This document shows, piece after piece, positions 17,435 to 25,216 of a stretch of 64,000 nucleotides of DNA. This stretch comes from JAAYDS01 sp012729155 (lineage in GTDB: Bacteria; Chloroflexota; Anaerolineae; UBA1429). The stretch spans positions 3,496 to 67,495 of the forward strand of contig DAIPBO010000019.1 of NCBI GenBank assembly GCA_036774405.1, in the 5' to 3' direction. Position numbers and translations under genes: made by a program. The notes below the pieces were generated by a model. The model was not told the DNA's origin, did not search any database, and saw nothing but the letters and a program-made list of their open reading frames with translations. Numbering within the stretch: position 1 is the first letter of the stretch; the number at the start of each line of letters is the position of its first letter.

Positions 17435-18088
17435 ATGAAGCGAGTATCCGATCGGACGTGGTGGGGCATCGCGCTCATTGGCGTGGGTGCGCTATTGCTG
17501 TTGAGGAACATGATGGGGGGCTGGTTCGACCGCGAGGAGCTGCTTATCGGCGGCCTGTTCGCGGCGGCTGGCGTGGGTTTTGTGGTGACCTATGCGAGCA
17601 ACACCAAGCAGCGCTGGTGGGCGATCATCCCCGGCTGCACGTTGCTGGGCTTGGGGGCGTTGCTCACCATGTCGAGCCTTTCGAACCGGCTGACGGGGCT
17701 TATCGGTGGCCCCGTATTTCTGCTCGCCATCGCGCTGTCTTTCTTGATCGTCTTTCTGAGCGAGCCCACACGCTGGTGGGCCATCATCCCGGCGGGCGCG
17801 ACGGCCGCTGCTGGGGCCACCGCTCTGGTGGAGGCGCTACGACTACCCTTTGAGGGCGGCGCAGTAATGATGTTCGGCCTGGCGGCCACCTTTGGGCTGC
17901 TCGCACTGGTCGAGACGCCGCAAGGCCGCATGCGTTGGCCGCTGATTCCCGCGGGCGTGCTGGCGGCCGTTGGCCTGCTCATTCTCTCTCAGTCGCTTCG
18001 GCTGGGCGGTTTGATCTGGCCGATCGCCCTGGTGCTCGCTGGCGCCGTCTTTGTGCTGCGCAGCCTGAAAGACACGCCGAAGGAATGA
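17435..18088 (+). CDS. Polytopic membrane protein with repeated WWAIIP motif
   Basis: A 217-residue protein of hydrophobic pairs arranged in about four similar units, each opening with a turn like RWWAIIPGCTLLGLGA, RWWAIIPAGATAAAGA or MRWPLIPAGVLAAVGL. The first unit (TWWGIALIGVGALLLLRN) matches this too, so the protein looks like internal duplications of a two-helix hairpin. No catalytic motif is visible. GGGAGAGAG precedes the ATG at 17435; the ORF opens nine codons earlier without a ribosome site. It is 35 bases after the FtsX permease and probably co-transcribed, but a role in export is only inferred. Confidence 0.75.
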   Translation: MKRVSDRTWWGIALIGVGALLLLRNMMGGWFDREELLIGGLFAAAGVGFVVTYASNTKQRWWAIIPGCTLLGLGALLTMSSLSNRLTGLIGGPVFLLAIALSFLIVFLSEPTRWWAIIPAGATAAAGATALVEALRLPFEGGAVMMFGLAATFGLLALVETPQGRMRWPLIPAGVLAAVGLLILSQSLRLGGLIWPIALVLAGAVFVLRSLKDTPKE

Positions 18089-18102
18089 CGTCCAACATAC
18101 AC

Positions 18103-18139
18103 GCACCCCAGGTGGAACACATTCTGCCGCCTGGGGTGC
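18103..18139. terminator. Bidirectional terminator between convergent genes
   Basis: Perfect 10-bp arms GCACCCCAGG/CCTGGGGTGC around a 17-base loop, lying in the 71-base gap between the exporter operon and the RraA-like gene. Confidence 0.55.
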
Positions 18140-18159
18140 TGTGTGGTAAGGCAAACTGT

Positions 18160-19047
18160 CTAGAGCAGCGTCTCTTGCGATGCCTGCGCCTCGTCGGCGG
18201 CCGTCTTGCCTTTGAACGAGACGTTGTCGAGGCCATGCGTCTCGCGCCACGCCTCAAAGTCCGCCTCGATGGCCTCGGTCCACTTGGTGTCCATCTGTGA
18301 CGAGGTGTAGATGCCCTCACGCAGGCGCTGGTGGCTGAACTGCTCGCGAAGATGCGTGCGTTCGGCGTGTTCGAGCACCTCTTCGGCCAGGTGCGGGGGC
18401 ACAAACAGCACGCCTTCATAGGTGGCCACCACCAGGTCACCAGGCATACAGGTGGCGTTGCCGATGCGGCAGGGCGTGTTGAGGCCGATCAGGGTCACAT
18501 CGCGGATCGGCGTCGGGTCCATGCCGCGGCAAAAGGTGCTAAAGTTCGGGATCTCGACGATCTGCTGTGCATCACGGATGCCGCCATCGATGATCTGGGC
18601 GGTGCCGCCGGTACGTGTAGCAATGGCGGTCGACAGATTGGCCCCCGAATAAGTGCCAAAGGCTACCTTGCCGAAGAGGTCGATGACGATGACGTCGTCC
18701 TTGCGCAGCGTCTCAATGACCCATGAATTCATCGCGCCGATGCGCCCTTCTTGCTCCTGGCCCAGACTCATCAAATAGTCGTGTAGGTCGGGCCTCGTGG
18801 GCACAAAAGTGCCCGTCACCGCTCGTCCGATAACGATCCGCTCGGGGTGCAGGTTGAGCCAGTTGCCTTCAAACTGATAGTGATAGCCGTGAGACCAGCA
18901 GATCGCCCAGGCCTCCTCGAGCACGAGGTTGAGCCCGCGCAGCCGCGCGATCACCTCATCTGACACCTTGGGCCGACCATCCTCGAATCGTTCACCTTGC
19001 CATAGAGGGGTGAGCTGGATGATATCCTCGCGATTGTTGAACTGCAT
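18160..19047 (-). CDS. RraA-like / 4-hydroxy-4-methyl-2-oxoglutarate aldolase family protein
   Basis: A 295-residue protein whose C-terminal two thirds carries the RraA/HMG-aldolase fold: DDVIVIDLFGKVAFGTYSGA, then IDGGIRDAQQI with the conserved Arg-Asp pair. This group includes metal-dependent retro-aldolases and regulators of RNase E. It is longer than RraA (about 160 residues) because of an N-terminal extension of about 100 residues (HPERIVIGRAVTGTF marks the start of the shared fold). The ATG at 19047 has GAGGT upstream and lies downstream of a clear promoter, whereas the 17-codon extension overlaps the promoter. Substrate unknown; a 2-oxoacid aldolase is the likeliest reading. Confidence 0.8.
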   Translation of the reverse strand: MQFNNREDIIQLTPLWQGERFEDGRPKVSDEVIARLRGLNLVLEEAWAICWSHGYHYQFEGNWLNLHPERIVIGRAVTGTFVPTRPDLHDYLMSLGQEQEGRIGAMNSWVIETLRKDDVIVIDLFGKVAFGTYSGANLSTAIATRTGGTAQIIDGGIRDAQQIVEIPNFSTFCRGMDPTPIRDVTLIGLNTPCRIGNATCMPGDLVVATYEGVLFVPPHLAEEVLEHAERTHLREQFSHQRLREGIYTSSQMDTKWTEAIEADFEAWRETHGLDNVSFKGKTAADEAQASQETLL

Positions 19048-19083
19048 GCCTCGACCTCGCATCTTGATGATCGGAATGCCGGC

Positions 19084-19111
19084 AGTATGCGCGAGCATGA
19101 GGGGGTGTCAA
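19084..19111 (-). promoter_or_regulatory. Promoter of the RraA-like gene
   Basis: Minus-strand TTGACA (19111-19106), 16-base spacer, CATACT (19089-19084), about 37 bases before the chosen ATG. Confidence 0.55.
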
Positions 19112-19156
19112 ATGCCCGCGGTGAGGTTGCTACTATGTGGTCCCACGTTGCCGTTG

Positions 19157-19165
19157 TGGTACAAT
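19157..19165 (+). promoter_or_regulatory. Extended -10 promoter of plsC-ybeY-rph
   Basis: TGGTACAAT fits TGnTAtaaT, 43 bases before the plsC TTG start. The same TTGTGGTAYAAT string recurs at 63930-63941. Confidence 0.5.
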
Positions 19166-19208
19166 AGCCTCATTGTCGAGTATTCGAGCCTAGAATCAGA
19201 GGTCACCG

Positions 19209-19952
19209 TTGCACAGAGAGGCATCCATCAACTCGAACAAGACGGCGCGTTTTCGGGCAGGCTACCACACCAGCATCGTGCTGTATCGTCTGTTGTGGTT
19301 CACCATCAATGTGCTCATGCGCATCGTTTACCGCTACCGCTCGAGTGGGCAAGAAAACATCCCCAAACGCGGCCCCGTGATCCTTGTGGTCAACCATCTG
19401 CATCTCACCGACCCAGGCACAGTGGTCTGTGCAGTATGGCGGCAGATTGTCACGCTGGCGGCCGACAAGTGGCTTGATACGCCCCTGGTGCGCTGGTTCC
19501 TACGGTCCGCGGGCACTATCTTTGTGAATCGTGGCGAGGTAGACCGCAATGCCCTCAAGCTCTGCCTTGATGTGCTCAGGCGCGGGCTGGCTTTGGCTAT
19601 AGCTCCCGAGGGTACTCGCAGCCAGAGCGCCCAGCTACAGCGCGGTAAGGCTGGTGTGGCCTATGTGGCGCACAAGGCTGACGCGGTCATCGTGCCCATT
19701 GCTGCCTGGGGGCAAGAGCGCCTGGGCGATTGGCGTAGACTGCGGCGCCCAAGTTGCACGGTGCGTGTCGGCAAACCGTTCAGGTTAGACTATGGCGATG
19801 GCCGGCTCTCCTCAGAGCGCCTACAGGTGTTGGCCGATGGCGTCATGGTGCAGATCGCCCGTATGCTGCCAGTTGAGTACCAGGGCTACTACACCGAGCA
19901 CGTGGCGGCGTTGACGGCTGACCAGCTTCCAGAGGGGCTGGTGGCCGTATGA
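19209..19952 (+). CDS. plsC: 1-acyl-sn-glycerol-3-phosphate acyltransferase
   Basis: A 247-residue PlsC-type acyltransferase that adds the second acyl chain to lysophosphatidate at the membrane. Motif I is NHLHLTDP (catalytic H-x4-D), motif II NRGEVDRN, motif III APEGTRS and motif IV VPIAAWG. A hydrophobic N-terminal helix (VLYRLLWFTINVLMRIV) should sit in the membrane. The start is TTG at 19209, six bases after AGAGG. It is followed within 13 bases by ybeY and then rph. Acyl-donor preference cannot be read from sequence. Confidence 0.92.
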   Translation: MHREASINSNKTARFRAGYHTSIVLYRLLWFTINVLMRIVYRYRSSGQENIPKRGPVILVVNHLHLTDPGTVVCAVWRQIVTLAADKWLDTPLVRWFLRSAGTIFVNRGEVDRNALKLCLDVLRRGLALAIAPEGTRSQSAQLQRGKAGVAYVAHKADAVIVPIAAWGQERLGDWRRLRRPSCTVRVGKPFRLDYGDGRLSSERLQVLADGVMVQIARMLPVEYQGYYTEHVAALTADQLPEGLVAV

Positions 19953-19965
19953 GGGGCGCGCTCTG

Positions 19966-20439
19966 ATGCCTCTCTACGATATCCAGATCGAGATTGCCCG
20001 TGAATCGGGCGCTGCTGTGGCGCCGGAGCAGGTAGGGCTCCTGGTCGAAGCTGCGCTGGTGGCCGAGAGCGTTCAACCAGGCGCGGCGGTGTGGCTGCGC
20101 ATTTCGACCGACGAGGAGCTTGCGGAGCTCAATGCTGTGCACCGCGGGCAAGCGGGTCCAACCGATGTGCTTTCTTTTCCCACTCAGGGCCAAGACGGCT
20201 GGATTACCCCGCCTGGCGCGCCCGTAGAGCTAGGCGACATTGTCATTTCCTGGCCGCGAATTGTGGCGCAGGCGGCCGAACAGGGACACCCAGCCTGGCA
20301 TGAGCTTGCCCTGATAGTGGTGCACGGCTGCCTGCATCTGCTGGGGCATGACCATATGCTCGCGAGCGAGCGGAGCCTTATGTGGGAGCGCCAGGAGCAG
20401 ATCCTGGGGCAACTTGGCATCGTCGTGAGACTCGACTAG
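19966..20439 (+). CDS. ybeY: Endoribonuclease YbeY (rRNA maturation factor)
   Basis: A 157-residue protein with the YbeY zinc signature HGCLHLLGHDH (three His ligands) near residue 120 and GPTDVLSFP near residue 64. Members act in 16S rRNA 3' maturation and ribosome quality control. Length is normal. The ATG follows plsC by 13 bases with GAGGGG upstream, and RNase PH follows ten bases after the stop, so two RNA-processing enzymes are paired. Confidence 0.95.
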   Translation: MPLYDIQIEIARESGAAVAPEQVGLLVEAALVAESVQPGAAVWLRISTDEELAELNAVHRGQAGPTDVLSFPTQGQDGWITPPGAPVELGDIVISWPRIVAQAAEQGHPAWHELALIVVHGCLHLLGHDHMLASERSLMWERQEQILGQLGIVVRLD

Positions 20440-20449
20440 ACTCGGCGCC

Positions 20450-21178
20450 ATGATGACCTTTACCCGACCTGATGGCAGATCTCATGACGAGCATCGTCAT
20501 GTGGATATTGCATTGGGCGTGGCGCCTGCCGCTCAGGGCTCTGCCCTGATCCGTTGCGGCAATACCCATGTGATCTGCGCTGCATCGATCATGCCGGGCG
20601 TACCCGAGTGGATGACAGGGCGCGGGGTGGGTTGGCTGACTGCCGAGTACAGCATGCTGCCATATGCCACCAGCCCTCGGAACAGGCGCGAACAGGAGCG
20701 CCTATCGGGCCGCACCCAAGAGATACGCCGGCTGATCGGTCGCTCGTTGCGCGCCTCGCTCGACATGACGCTCTTGGGCGAACGCACAGTTTGCATCGAT
20801 GCTGACGTGCTACAGGCAGACGGGGGCACGCGCACCGCGGCCGTTACCGGCGGCTGGGTTGCGCTGGCCATCGCGCTGCAACGGCTCGTGGTGGCTGGCG
20901 AGCTCGTGCCGCGGGCTATGCCGACGCCGGTTGCAGCCATCAGCGTGGGCATCTTCCAGGGGCAACCTATCCTTGATCTGTGCTATTCTGAGGACAGCCA
21001 GGCCGAGGTCGATCTGAACCTGGTAATGGACGGCCAGGGGCGCTATATCGAAGTGCAGGGCACCGCTGAAGGGCGGCCTTTCTCGCGTGCGCAACTTGAT
21101 GTGATGCTCAGTTTGGGAGAGCAGGGCGTACGCAGCTTGATGGTACTGCAGCGGGCTGCTCTAGAAGGTGCCCGGTAA
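20450..21178 (+). CDS. rph: Ribonuclease PH
   Basis: A 242-residue phosphorolytic 3'-5' exoribonuclease for tRNA 3' trimming. The N-terminus TRPDGRSHDEHR is the RNase PH signature; GWLTAEYSMLPYAT, RTQEIRRLIGRSLR, and IDADVLQADGGTRTAAVTGG carry the substrate-binding Arg residues and the Asp catalytic site. Tandem ATGs at 20450 and 20453 leave the exact start open. A short GCCCC/GGGGC hairpin (21181-21194) lies after the stop, ahead of the HD gene. Confidence 0.96.
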   Translation: MMTFTRPDGRSHDEHRHVDIALGVAPAAQGSALIRCGNTHVICAASIMPGVPEWMTGRGVGWLTAEYSMLPYATSPRNRREQERLSGRTQEIRRLIGRSLRASLDMTLLGERTVCIDADVLQADGGTRTAAVTGGWVALAIALQRLVVAGELVPRAMPTPVAAISVGIFQGQPILDLCYSEDSQAEVDLNLVMDGQGRYIEVQGTAEGRPFSRAQLDVMLSLGEQGVRSLMVLQRAALEGAR

Positions 21179-21225
21179 CAGCCCCTGATGGGGCCTGATG
21201 AGATCATTCTTACGGAGGTCATATA

Positions 21226-21807
21226 GTGCGTCCGACTCGCGAACAAGCCTGGGCTATGCTGACTAGCTACACCAAGAACCCGAGCCTAATCAAGCATGCG
21301 CTGGCGGTTGAGGCGGCCATGCGCGCCTATGCCCGCCAGATGGGCGAAGATGAGGACTTGTGGGGCATCACCGGGCTGATTCATGACTTTGACTATGAGC
21401 AGCACCCGACGGCTGAGGAGCACCCTTTGGCAGGCTGCTCGATCCTCGAGGAGAACGGCTGGCCTGAGGAGATCATCACGGCCATCAAGGGGCACGCAAC
21501 CTATCTCAATGTGCCGCGAGAATCGTTGATGGCCAGGACGTTGTTTGCTGTTGACGAGCTGACCGGTCTGGTGACCGCCTGTGCGTTGGTGCGCCCCAGC
21601 AAGAGCCTCGCCGATCTCAAGGCCAAATCGGTCAAGGGAAAATGGAACGACAAGGCCTTTGCGCGCGGCGTCAATCGCGAGGATATCGAGTTGGGCATGC
21701 AAGAGATGGGTGTCGACCGGACCGAGCATATCAATACGGTGATCGAGGCGCTCAAGTCTGTCGCAGCAGAGTTAGAGCTCGACGGTCGACTGGCAAACTC
21801 GGGCTGA
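21226..21807 (+). CDS. HDIG/HD domain putative phosphohydrolase
   Basis: A 193-residue protein with an HD phosphohydrolase domain: His in IKHALAVEAAM near residue 24, the HD pair in GLIHDFDYEQHP near residue 54, HPLAG and KGHATYL. This short HD family is common in Clostridia and Chloroflexota and is usually unannotated. The start is GTG at 21226, five bases after GGAGGTC. It follows rph by 47 bases and may be co-transcribed. Nucleotide or phosphoester hydrolysis is the family expectation; substrate unknown. Confidence 0.85.
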   Translation: MRPTREQAWAMLTSYTKNPSLIKHALAVEAAMRAYARQMGEDEDLWGITGLIHDFDYEQHPTAEEHPLAGCSILEENGWPEEIITAIKGHATYLNVPRESLMARTLFAVDELTGLVTACALVRPSKSLADLKAKSVKGKWNDKAFARGVNREDIELGMQEMGVDRTEHINTVIEALKSVAAELELDGRLANSG

Positions 21808-21814
21808 GATCGGG

Positions 21815-21820
21815 TATGCT
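21815..21820 (+). promoter_or_regulatory. Candidate -10 box for a leaderless LysM-protein transcript
   Basis: TATGCT ends six bases before the ATG at 21827, which itself has no ribosome binding site. No strong -35 is visible. Confidence 0.35.
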
Positions 21821-21826
21821 ACATTC

Positions 21827-23332
21827 ATGAACATCGACCAAACCAGTCGGCGCTGCCCCGAGTGCCACACCCGGACCAGTGACTCGGCCACCATCTGCCC
21901 GGCTTGCGGTAGGGCGCTTACCTCACGTGAACCCGAGTGTTGCCCGGTGTGCGGCGCCCGCTGCGATGATGTAGAGGCGCGTTGCCCGATATGTGGCGCA
22001 GAACGCGAACGGTCCGCCGCGCCACGCGTTTCTTCCTTTGCGGCTACCGCCCTCGGGTTGGTTGCCCTGGCCCTGGTCATCGTGATCGGCCTGCGGCTAC
22101 GGCCCTGGCGCAATGCGAGCATCGACCCTGACGCGCTGGTGGCTGCGGCCGTCGGCCGAGCCGGGCCGACGCTGAGCCTCGCGCAGGGCGCACAGGGCGT
22201 CCCCACATCTACGTTGGAGCCGACTCTGACGCCCACTGGCACGCCAACCACGCAGCCAACGCCCACGCTCACCCCCTCTATGGCGCCCACGATGACGCCG
22301 GCCGCTACCGCAGAGCTGCAGGAGTCTACTGATAGTTCGGCCGTGCATGTGGTGGCGCGCGGTGACACTCCGTTGGGCATCGCCCTCAAGTACAACGTCA
22401 CCCTCGAGGCGCTGCTGTTGGCCAATGGGCTTGACGACGACGACGTGCTGTCAATCGGCCAGGAGCTCGTTGTGCCCAGTGGTGTAGGGGGGGCAGAGCC
22501 TGTGGCCGCGCCCGCCGAACCGGTGATCCATGAAGTTGCGTCGGGCGATACGTTGCTGGCGATCGCCAGGCGGTACGGTGTCGATCTGGATGACATCCTG
22601 GAGGCCAATGGTCTTAGCGAGCGCAGTGTGCTTCGTGTGGGTCAGGAGCTCGAGATCCCCGGCACGTTAGCACCCGCCGCAGCAACCTCGGCGCCAGTGG
22701 CGGTGACGCCCACACCTGCGCGCACAACGTTGCCGTCACCGACGCCCACCGAGCGTCCTGCTGTGATCACCCACACGGTGGCCAAGGGCGACACGCTGGG
22801 GCAGATTGGCCTGATGTACGGTGTGAGCAGCGATGCGATCGCGGCGGCCAATGGCATCCGCACCAGCACGGTGCTGAGCATCGGACAACAGCTCGTCATT
22901 CCGGGTGTCGAGCCAGAGCCGACGGCCACCCCAACCGCTTTGCCGACGGCTACGTCGACGCCGACACCTGCGGCGGTCGAGGTCCTCTCGGCAGCGGCCG
23001 CGAACTCTACACCGCGCTTCAAGTACGGCGCGCCCGAGCTGCTGACGCCGCGCCACGGTGAAGCGCTATCAGACGAGGGCGGGCTGCCGCTATTGACCTG
23101 GGTGAGCGTTGGCATCCTCGAGAAGAACGAGTGGTATCGCCTGCGTGTTTGGCCCACGAGCGGCAAGGTCGATCCTCAGGTGTTCTGGGTGACGACGACG
23201 TCGTGGCGCCCAACGCTCGAGCCTGGCGTGGAATACGCCTGGCAGGTGCAGGTGGCTACCCGCACCTTAGAGGGCGAAATCGATACCCAACTCAGTGAGA
23301 TTTCGAGTCGCTACACTTTCACATTCGAATAG
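21827..23332 (+). CDS. Zinc-ribbon, membrane-anchored protein with three LysM domains
   Basis: A 501-residue protein with a clear layout. Two zinc ribbons at residues 10-57 contain four CxxC pairs. One membrane helix spans about 72-89 (ATALGLVALALVIVIGL). A Thr/Pro linker (125-160) precedes three LysM domains at about 173-217, 233-278 and 314-359, each with GDT and an I/L-G-Q-x-L-x-(V/I)-P ending. A second Thr/Pro linker leads to a beta-rich C-terminal domain (375-501) resembling Ig/FN3 folds (VEYAWQVQVATRT). The zinc ribbons should be cytoplasmic and the LysM domains outside, binding glycan. It may link an internal partner to the cell wall; this is inference. Confidence 0.88.
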   Translation: MNIDQTSRRCPECHTRTSDSATICPACGRALTSREPECCPVCGARCDDVEARCPICGAERERSAAPRVSSFAATALGLVALALVIVIGLRLRPWRNASIDPDALVAAAVGRAGPTLSLAQGAQGVPTSTLEPTLTPTGTPTTQPTPTLTPSMAPTMTPAATAELQESTDSSAVHVVARGDTPLGIALKYNVTLEALLLANGLDDDDVLSIGQELVVPSGVGGAEPVAAPAEPVIHEVASGDTLLAIARRYGVDLDDILEANGLSERSVLRVGQELEIPGTLAPAAATSAPVAVTPTPARTTLPSPTPTERPAVITHTVAKGDTLGQIGLMYGVSSDAIAAANGIRTSTVLSIGQQLVIPGVEPEPTATPTALPTATSTPTPAAVEVLSAAAANSTPRFKYGAPELLTPRHGEALSDEGGLPLLTWVSVGILEKNEWYRLRVWPTSGKVDPQVFWVTTTSWRPTLEPGVEYAWQVQVATRTLEGEIDTQLSEISSRYTFTFE

Positions 23333-23379
23333 CCTTGAGTCGATCTGCCGCTTCTGGCACTCGCGAATGAGAGGTCGCT

Positions 23380-24150
23380 ATGTTGATTCTGTTGGTGCGT
23401 GTTGCGCTGGCTATCTGGGTCTACATGACGGCCTTTTTTCTTGTTGCGTCGCTTGCGCGGCGGAACGATCTGGCCGATGTGGCCTGGGGGCTTGGGTTTG
23501 TGGTTGTGGCGGTTACGGCCGTTTTGGCGGCGCCAGGCCTTACTGCTCGACAGGGCGCCGTGCTGCTCGCTACCATCATCTGGGCGGCGCGCCTGGCATT
23601 ACACATCTGGTCGCGTAACCGCAAGCAAGCAGAGGACTTTCGCTACCGCAAATGGCGCGAGGACTGGGGCGACCAGTATCTCATCAAGGCCTACCTCAAC
23701 GTGTTCATGCTGCAGGGCCTGTTTATGCTCATAAACAGCCTGCCCATCACTGTGGTGAACTATGCCGATTCAGGGGGGTGGGGTATCACCAACTGGATCG
23801 GTGTCCTGGTCTGGGCGGGAGGTCTGGTTTTCGAGGCCGTTGGCGACCACCAGCTCACCGTGTTCAGGAACGACGCGGCCAACCGTGGCAAGATCATCAC
23901 CACGGGCCTGTGGCGCTATACGCGACATCCGAACTATTTCGGTGAGGCGCTTCTTTGGTGGGGCATTTGGTTGATGACCGTCGGATCGGCGTTCTGGCCA
24001 TTGGGCGCAATCGGGCCGGCTTTCATCACTCTGATGCTCACGCGCGTATCGGGCATCCCGCTGCTCGAGAAGCGCTCGGCCACCAAACCGGGCTGGGCAG
24101 AGTATGCGGCTCGCACCAGCGTCTTTATTCCCTGGTTCCCCAAGCAGTGA
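23380..24150 (+). CDS. DUF1295 family integral membrane protein
   Basis: A 256-residue polytopic protein. The C-terminal part carries the steroid 5-alpha-reductase/ICMT-like signature: LWRYTRHPNYFGEALLWWG followed by GIPLLEKRSA and YAARTSVFIPWFP, as in DUF1295 proteins. About six membrane helices are predicted by eye. Bacterial members are largely uncharacterised and suspected lipid or isoprenoid modifying enzymes using NADPH. The ATG follows GAGAGGT. It lies 47 bases after the LysM gene on the same strand. Confidence 0.88.
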   Translation: MLILLVRVALAIWVYMTAFFLVASLARRNDLADVAWGLGFVVVAVTAVLAAPGLTARQGAVLLATIIWAARLALHIWSRNRKQAEDFRYRKWREDWGDQYLIKAYLNVFMLQGLFMLINSLPITVVNYADSGGWGITNWIGVLVWAGGLVFEAVGDHQLTVFRNDAANRGKIITTGLWRYTRHPNYFGEALLWWGIWLMTVGSAFWPLGAIGPAFITLMLTRVSGIPLLEKRSATKPGWAEYAARTSVFIPWFPKQ

Positions 24151-24210
24151 AGGCACTCGGTACCCGCCTGTGTCGGCAACGCCACACCCGCCACACAAGA
24201 GGAGCAATTC

Positions 24211-25059
24211 ATGGCCCCCGTGACTCTGGTCAGCGATAGTGCCAGCGACATCCCCTATGCAACCCTGAGCGAGCTTGGTGTGCAAGCTGTTCCCCTAAGC
24301 GTGCACATCGGCAAGATGACCTATCTCGACTCAGACCTCACCATCGACCGCTTCTGGGCGCTCGCATCTGATACCGACGCGGCGTTGGCGACCTCACAGC
24401 CCAGCGTCGGTGCCTTTGCCAGGGTGTTTCAGCATTTGGTAGATCAAGGGCACGAAGTGCTCTGCATTGTTATCAGCAGTCGCATAAGTGGCACCTTCAA
24501 CTCTGCCTGGTTGGCAGCGCGCGAGTTTGGCGACCGCGTAACGGTGTTTGACAGCGGTTTCTGGTCGGTGGCGCAGGGCTACCAGATCAGGCAAGCAGCG
24601 GCGGCCATTGCCCAGGGCAAGGGGATAGCGCAGGTGGTCTCACTGCTCGAGGATCTCCGTTCCAGAACCGACGCCTATCTATCGATGGATACCGTTGCTT
24701 ATGCCAAGCGTGGCGGCCGCTTTGAGGCGGTGCTCAGCCCCTTGCGCCGCTTTATCGACGGATTCAATATCAAGCCCATCGTGCGGGTGGTGGCTGGACA
24801 GCCCGAGTTTGTGGGGGTGGCACGAAGCATGTCTGGCGTCATGCAACGCATCCGCAAAGAGCTCCGCAAGTTTGGCAATCCCGAGCATCTCATGGTTGCG
24901 CACACGCGCGTTCCTGAACGGGCATCGCAGTTCGCGTGCGAACTCGCAAGCGATTTTGGCTACCCCTCTGAACAGGTCACCATCGCCGAGTTAGGGCCCG
25001 TGCTGGCCAGCCACGGAGGGCCAGGGGCCATCGCAGCGGCCATGGTGCGCAAACCCTAG
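24211..25059 (+). CDS. DegV family fatty-acid-binding protein
   Basis: A 282-residue DegV protein. It begins VTLVSDSASDIPY, the DegV N-terminal signature, and contains TSQPSVGAF (fatty-acid carboxylate-binding Ser/Thr loop), ISSRISGTFNSAW and IKPIVRVVAGQPEFVG. Firmicute members (FakB) hold an acyl chain for the fatty acid kinase FakA; no FakA is in the window. AGGAG lies six bases before the ATG at 24211. A 157-base gap with the SorC promoter and operator follows. Confidence 0.92.
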   Translation: MAPVTLVSDSASDIPYATLSELGVQAVPLSVHIGKMTYLDSDLTIDRFWALASDTDAALATSQPSVGAFARVFQHLVDQGHEVLCIVISSRISGTFNSAWLAAREFGDRVTVFDSGFWSVAQGYQIRQAAAAIAQGKGIAQVVSLLEDLRSRTDAYLSMDTVAYAKRGGRFEAVLSPLRRFIDGFNIKPIVRVVAGQPEFVGVARSMSGVMQRIRKELRKFGNPEHLMVAHTRVPERASQFACELASDFGYPSEQVTIAELGPVLASHGGPGAIAAAMVRKP

Positions 25060-25144
25060 CCTTGCAGTGCCTTTCTGCACGACGCGCTGAACCATCAGGG
25101 CTCGATCGGAGCTCTGGCGGGCCGGCTGATCATATGTACAGCTA

Positions 25145-25173
25145 TTGACATCGGTGCGACTATACACTAGCAT
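25145..25173 (+). promoter_or_regulatory. Promoter of the SorC-FGGY-DRL-like operon
   Basis: TTGACA (25145-25150), 17-base spacer, TAGCAT (25168-25173). Transcription should start inside the palindromic operator that follows. Confidence 0.65.
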
Positions 25174-25178
25174 ACCAT

Positions 25179-25203
25179 TGTGCATCTGTGCACTGATGCA
25201 CAG
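25179..25203 (+). promoter_or_regulatory. Nested palindromic operator upstream of the SorC regulator
   Basis: TGTGCATC (25179-25186) and GATGCACA (25195-25202) are exact inverted repeats separated by eight bases, and CTGTGCA/TGCACAG (25186-25192, 25197-25203) forms a second, inner inverted repeat. Overlapping the expected +1 site suggests repression by the SorC protein encoded 14 bases downstream. Confidence 0.65.
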
Positions 25204-25216
25204 GTAGGACGATGCC

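Noticed and set aside
19148..19165. TTGCCG as the -35 for the plsC promoter
   Set aside because: Only six bases separate it from TACAAT, so the extended -10 reading is used instead.
22200..22980. Repeated Thr/Pro codons resembling a DNA repeat or CRISPR array
   Set aside because: They encode protein linkers between LysM domains; there are no identical spaced repeats.
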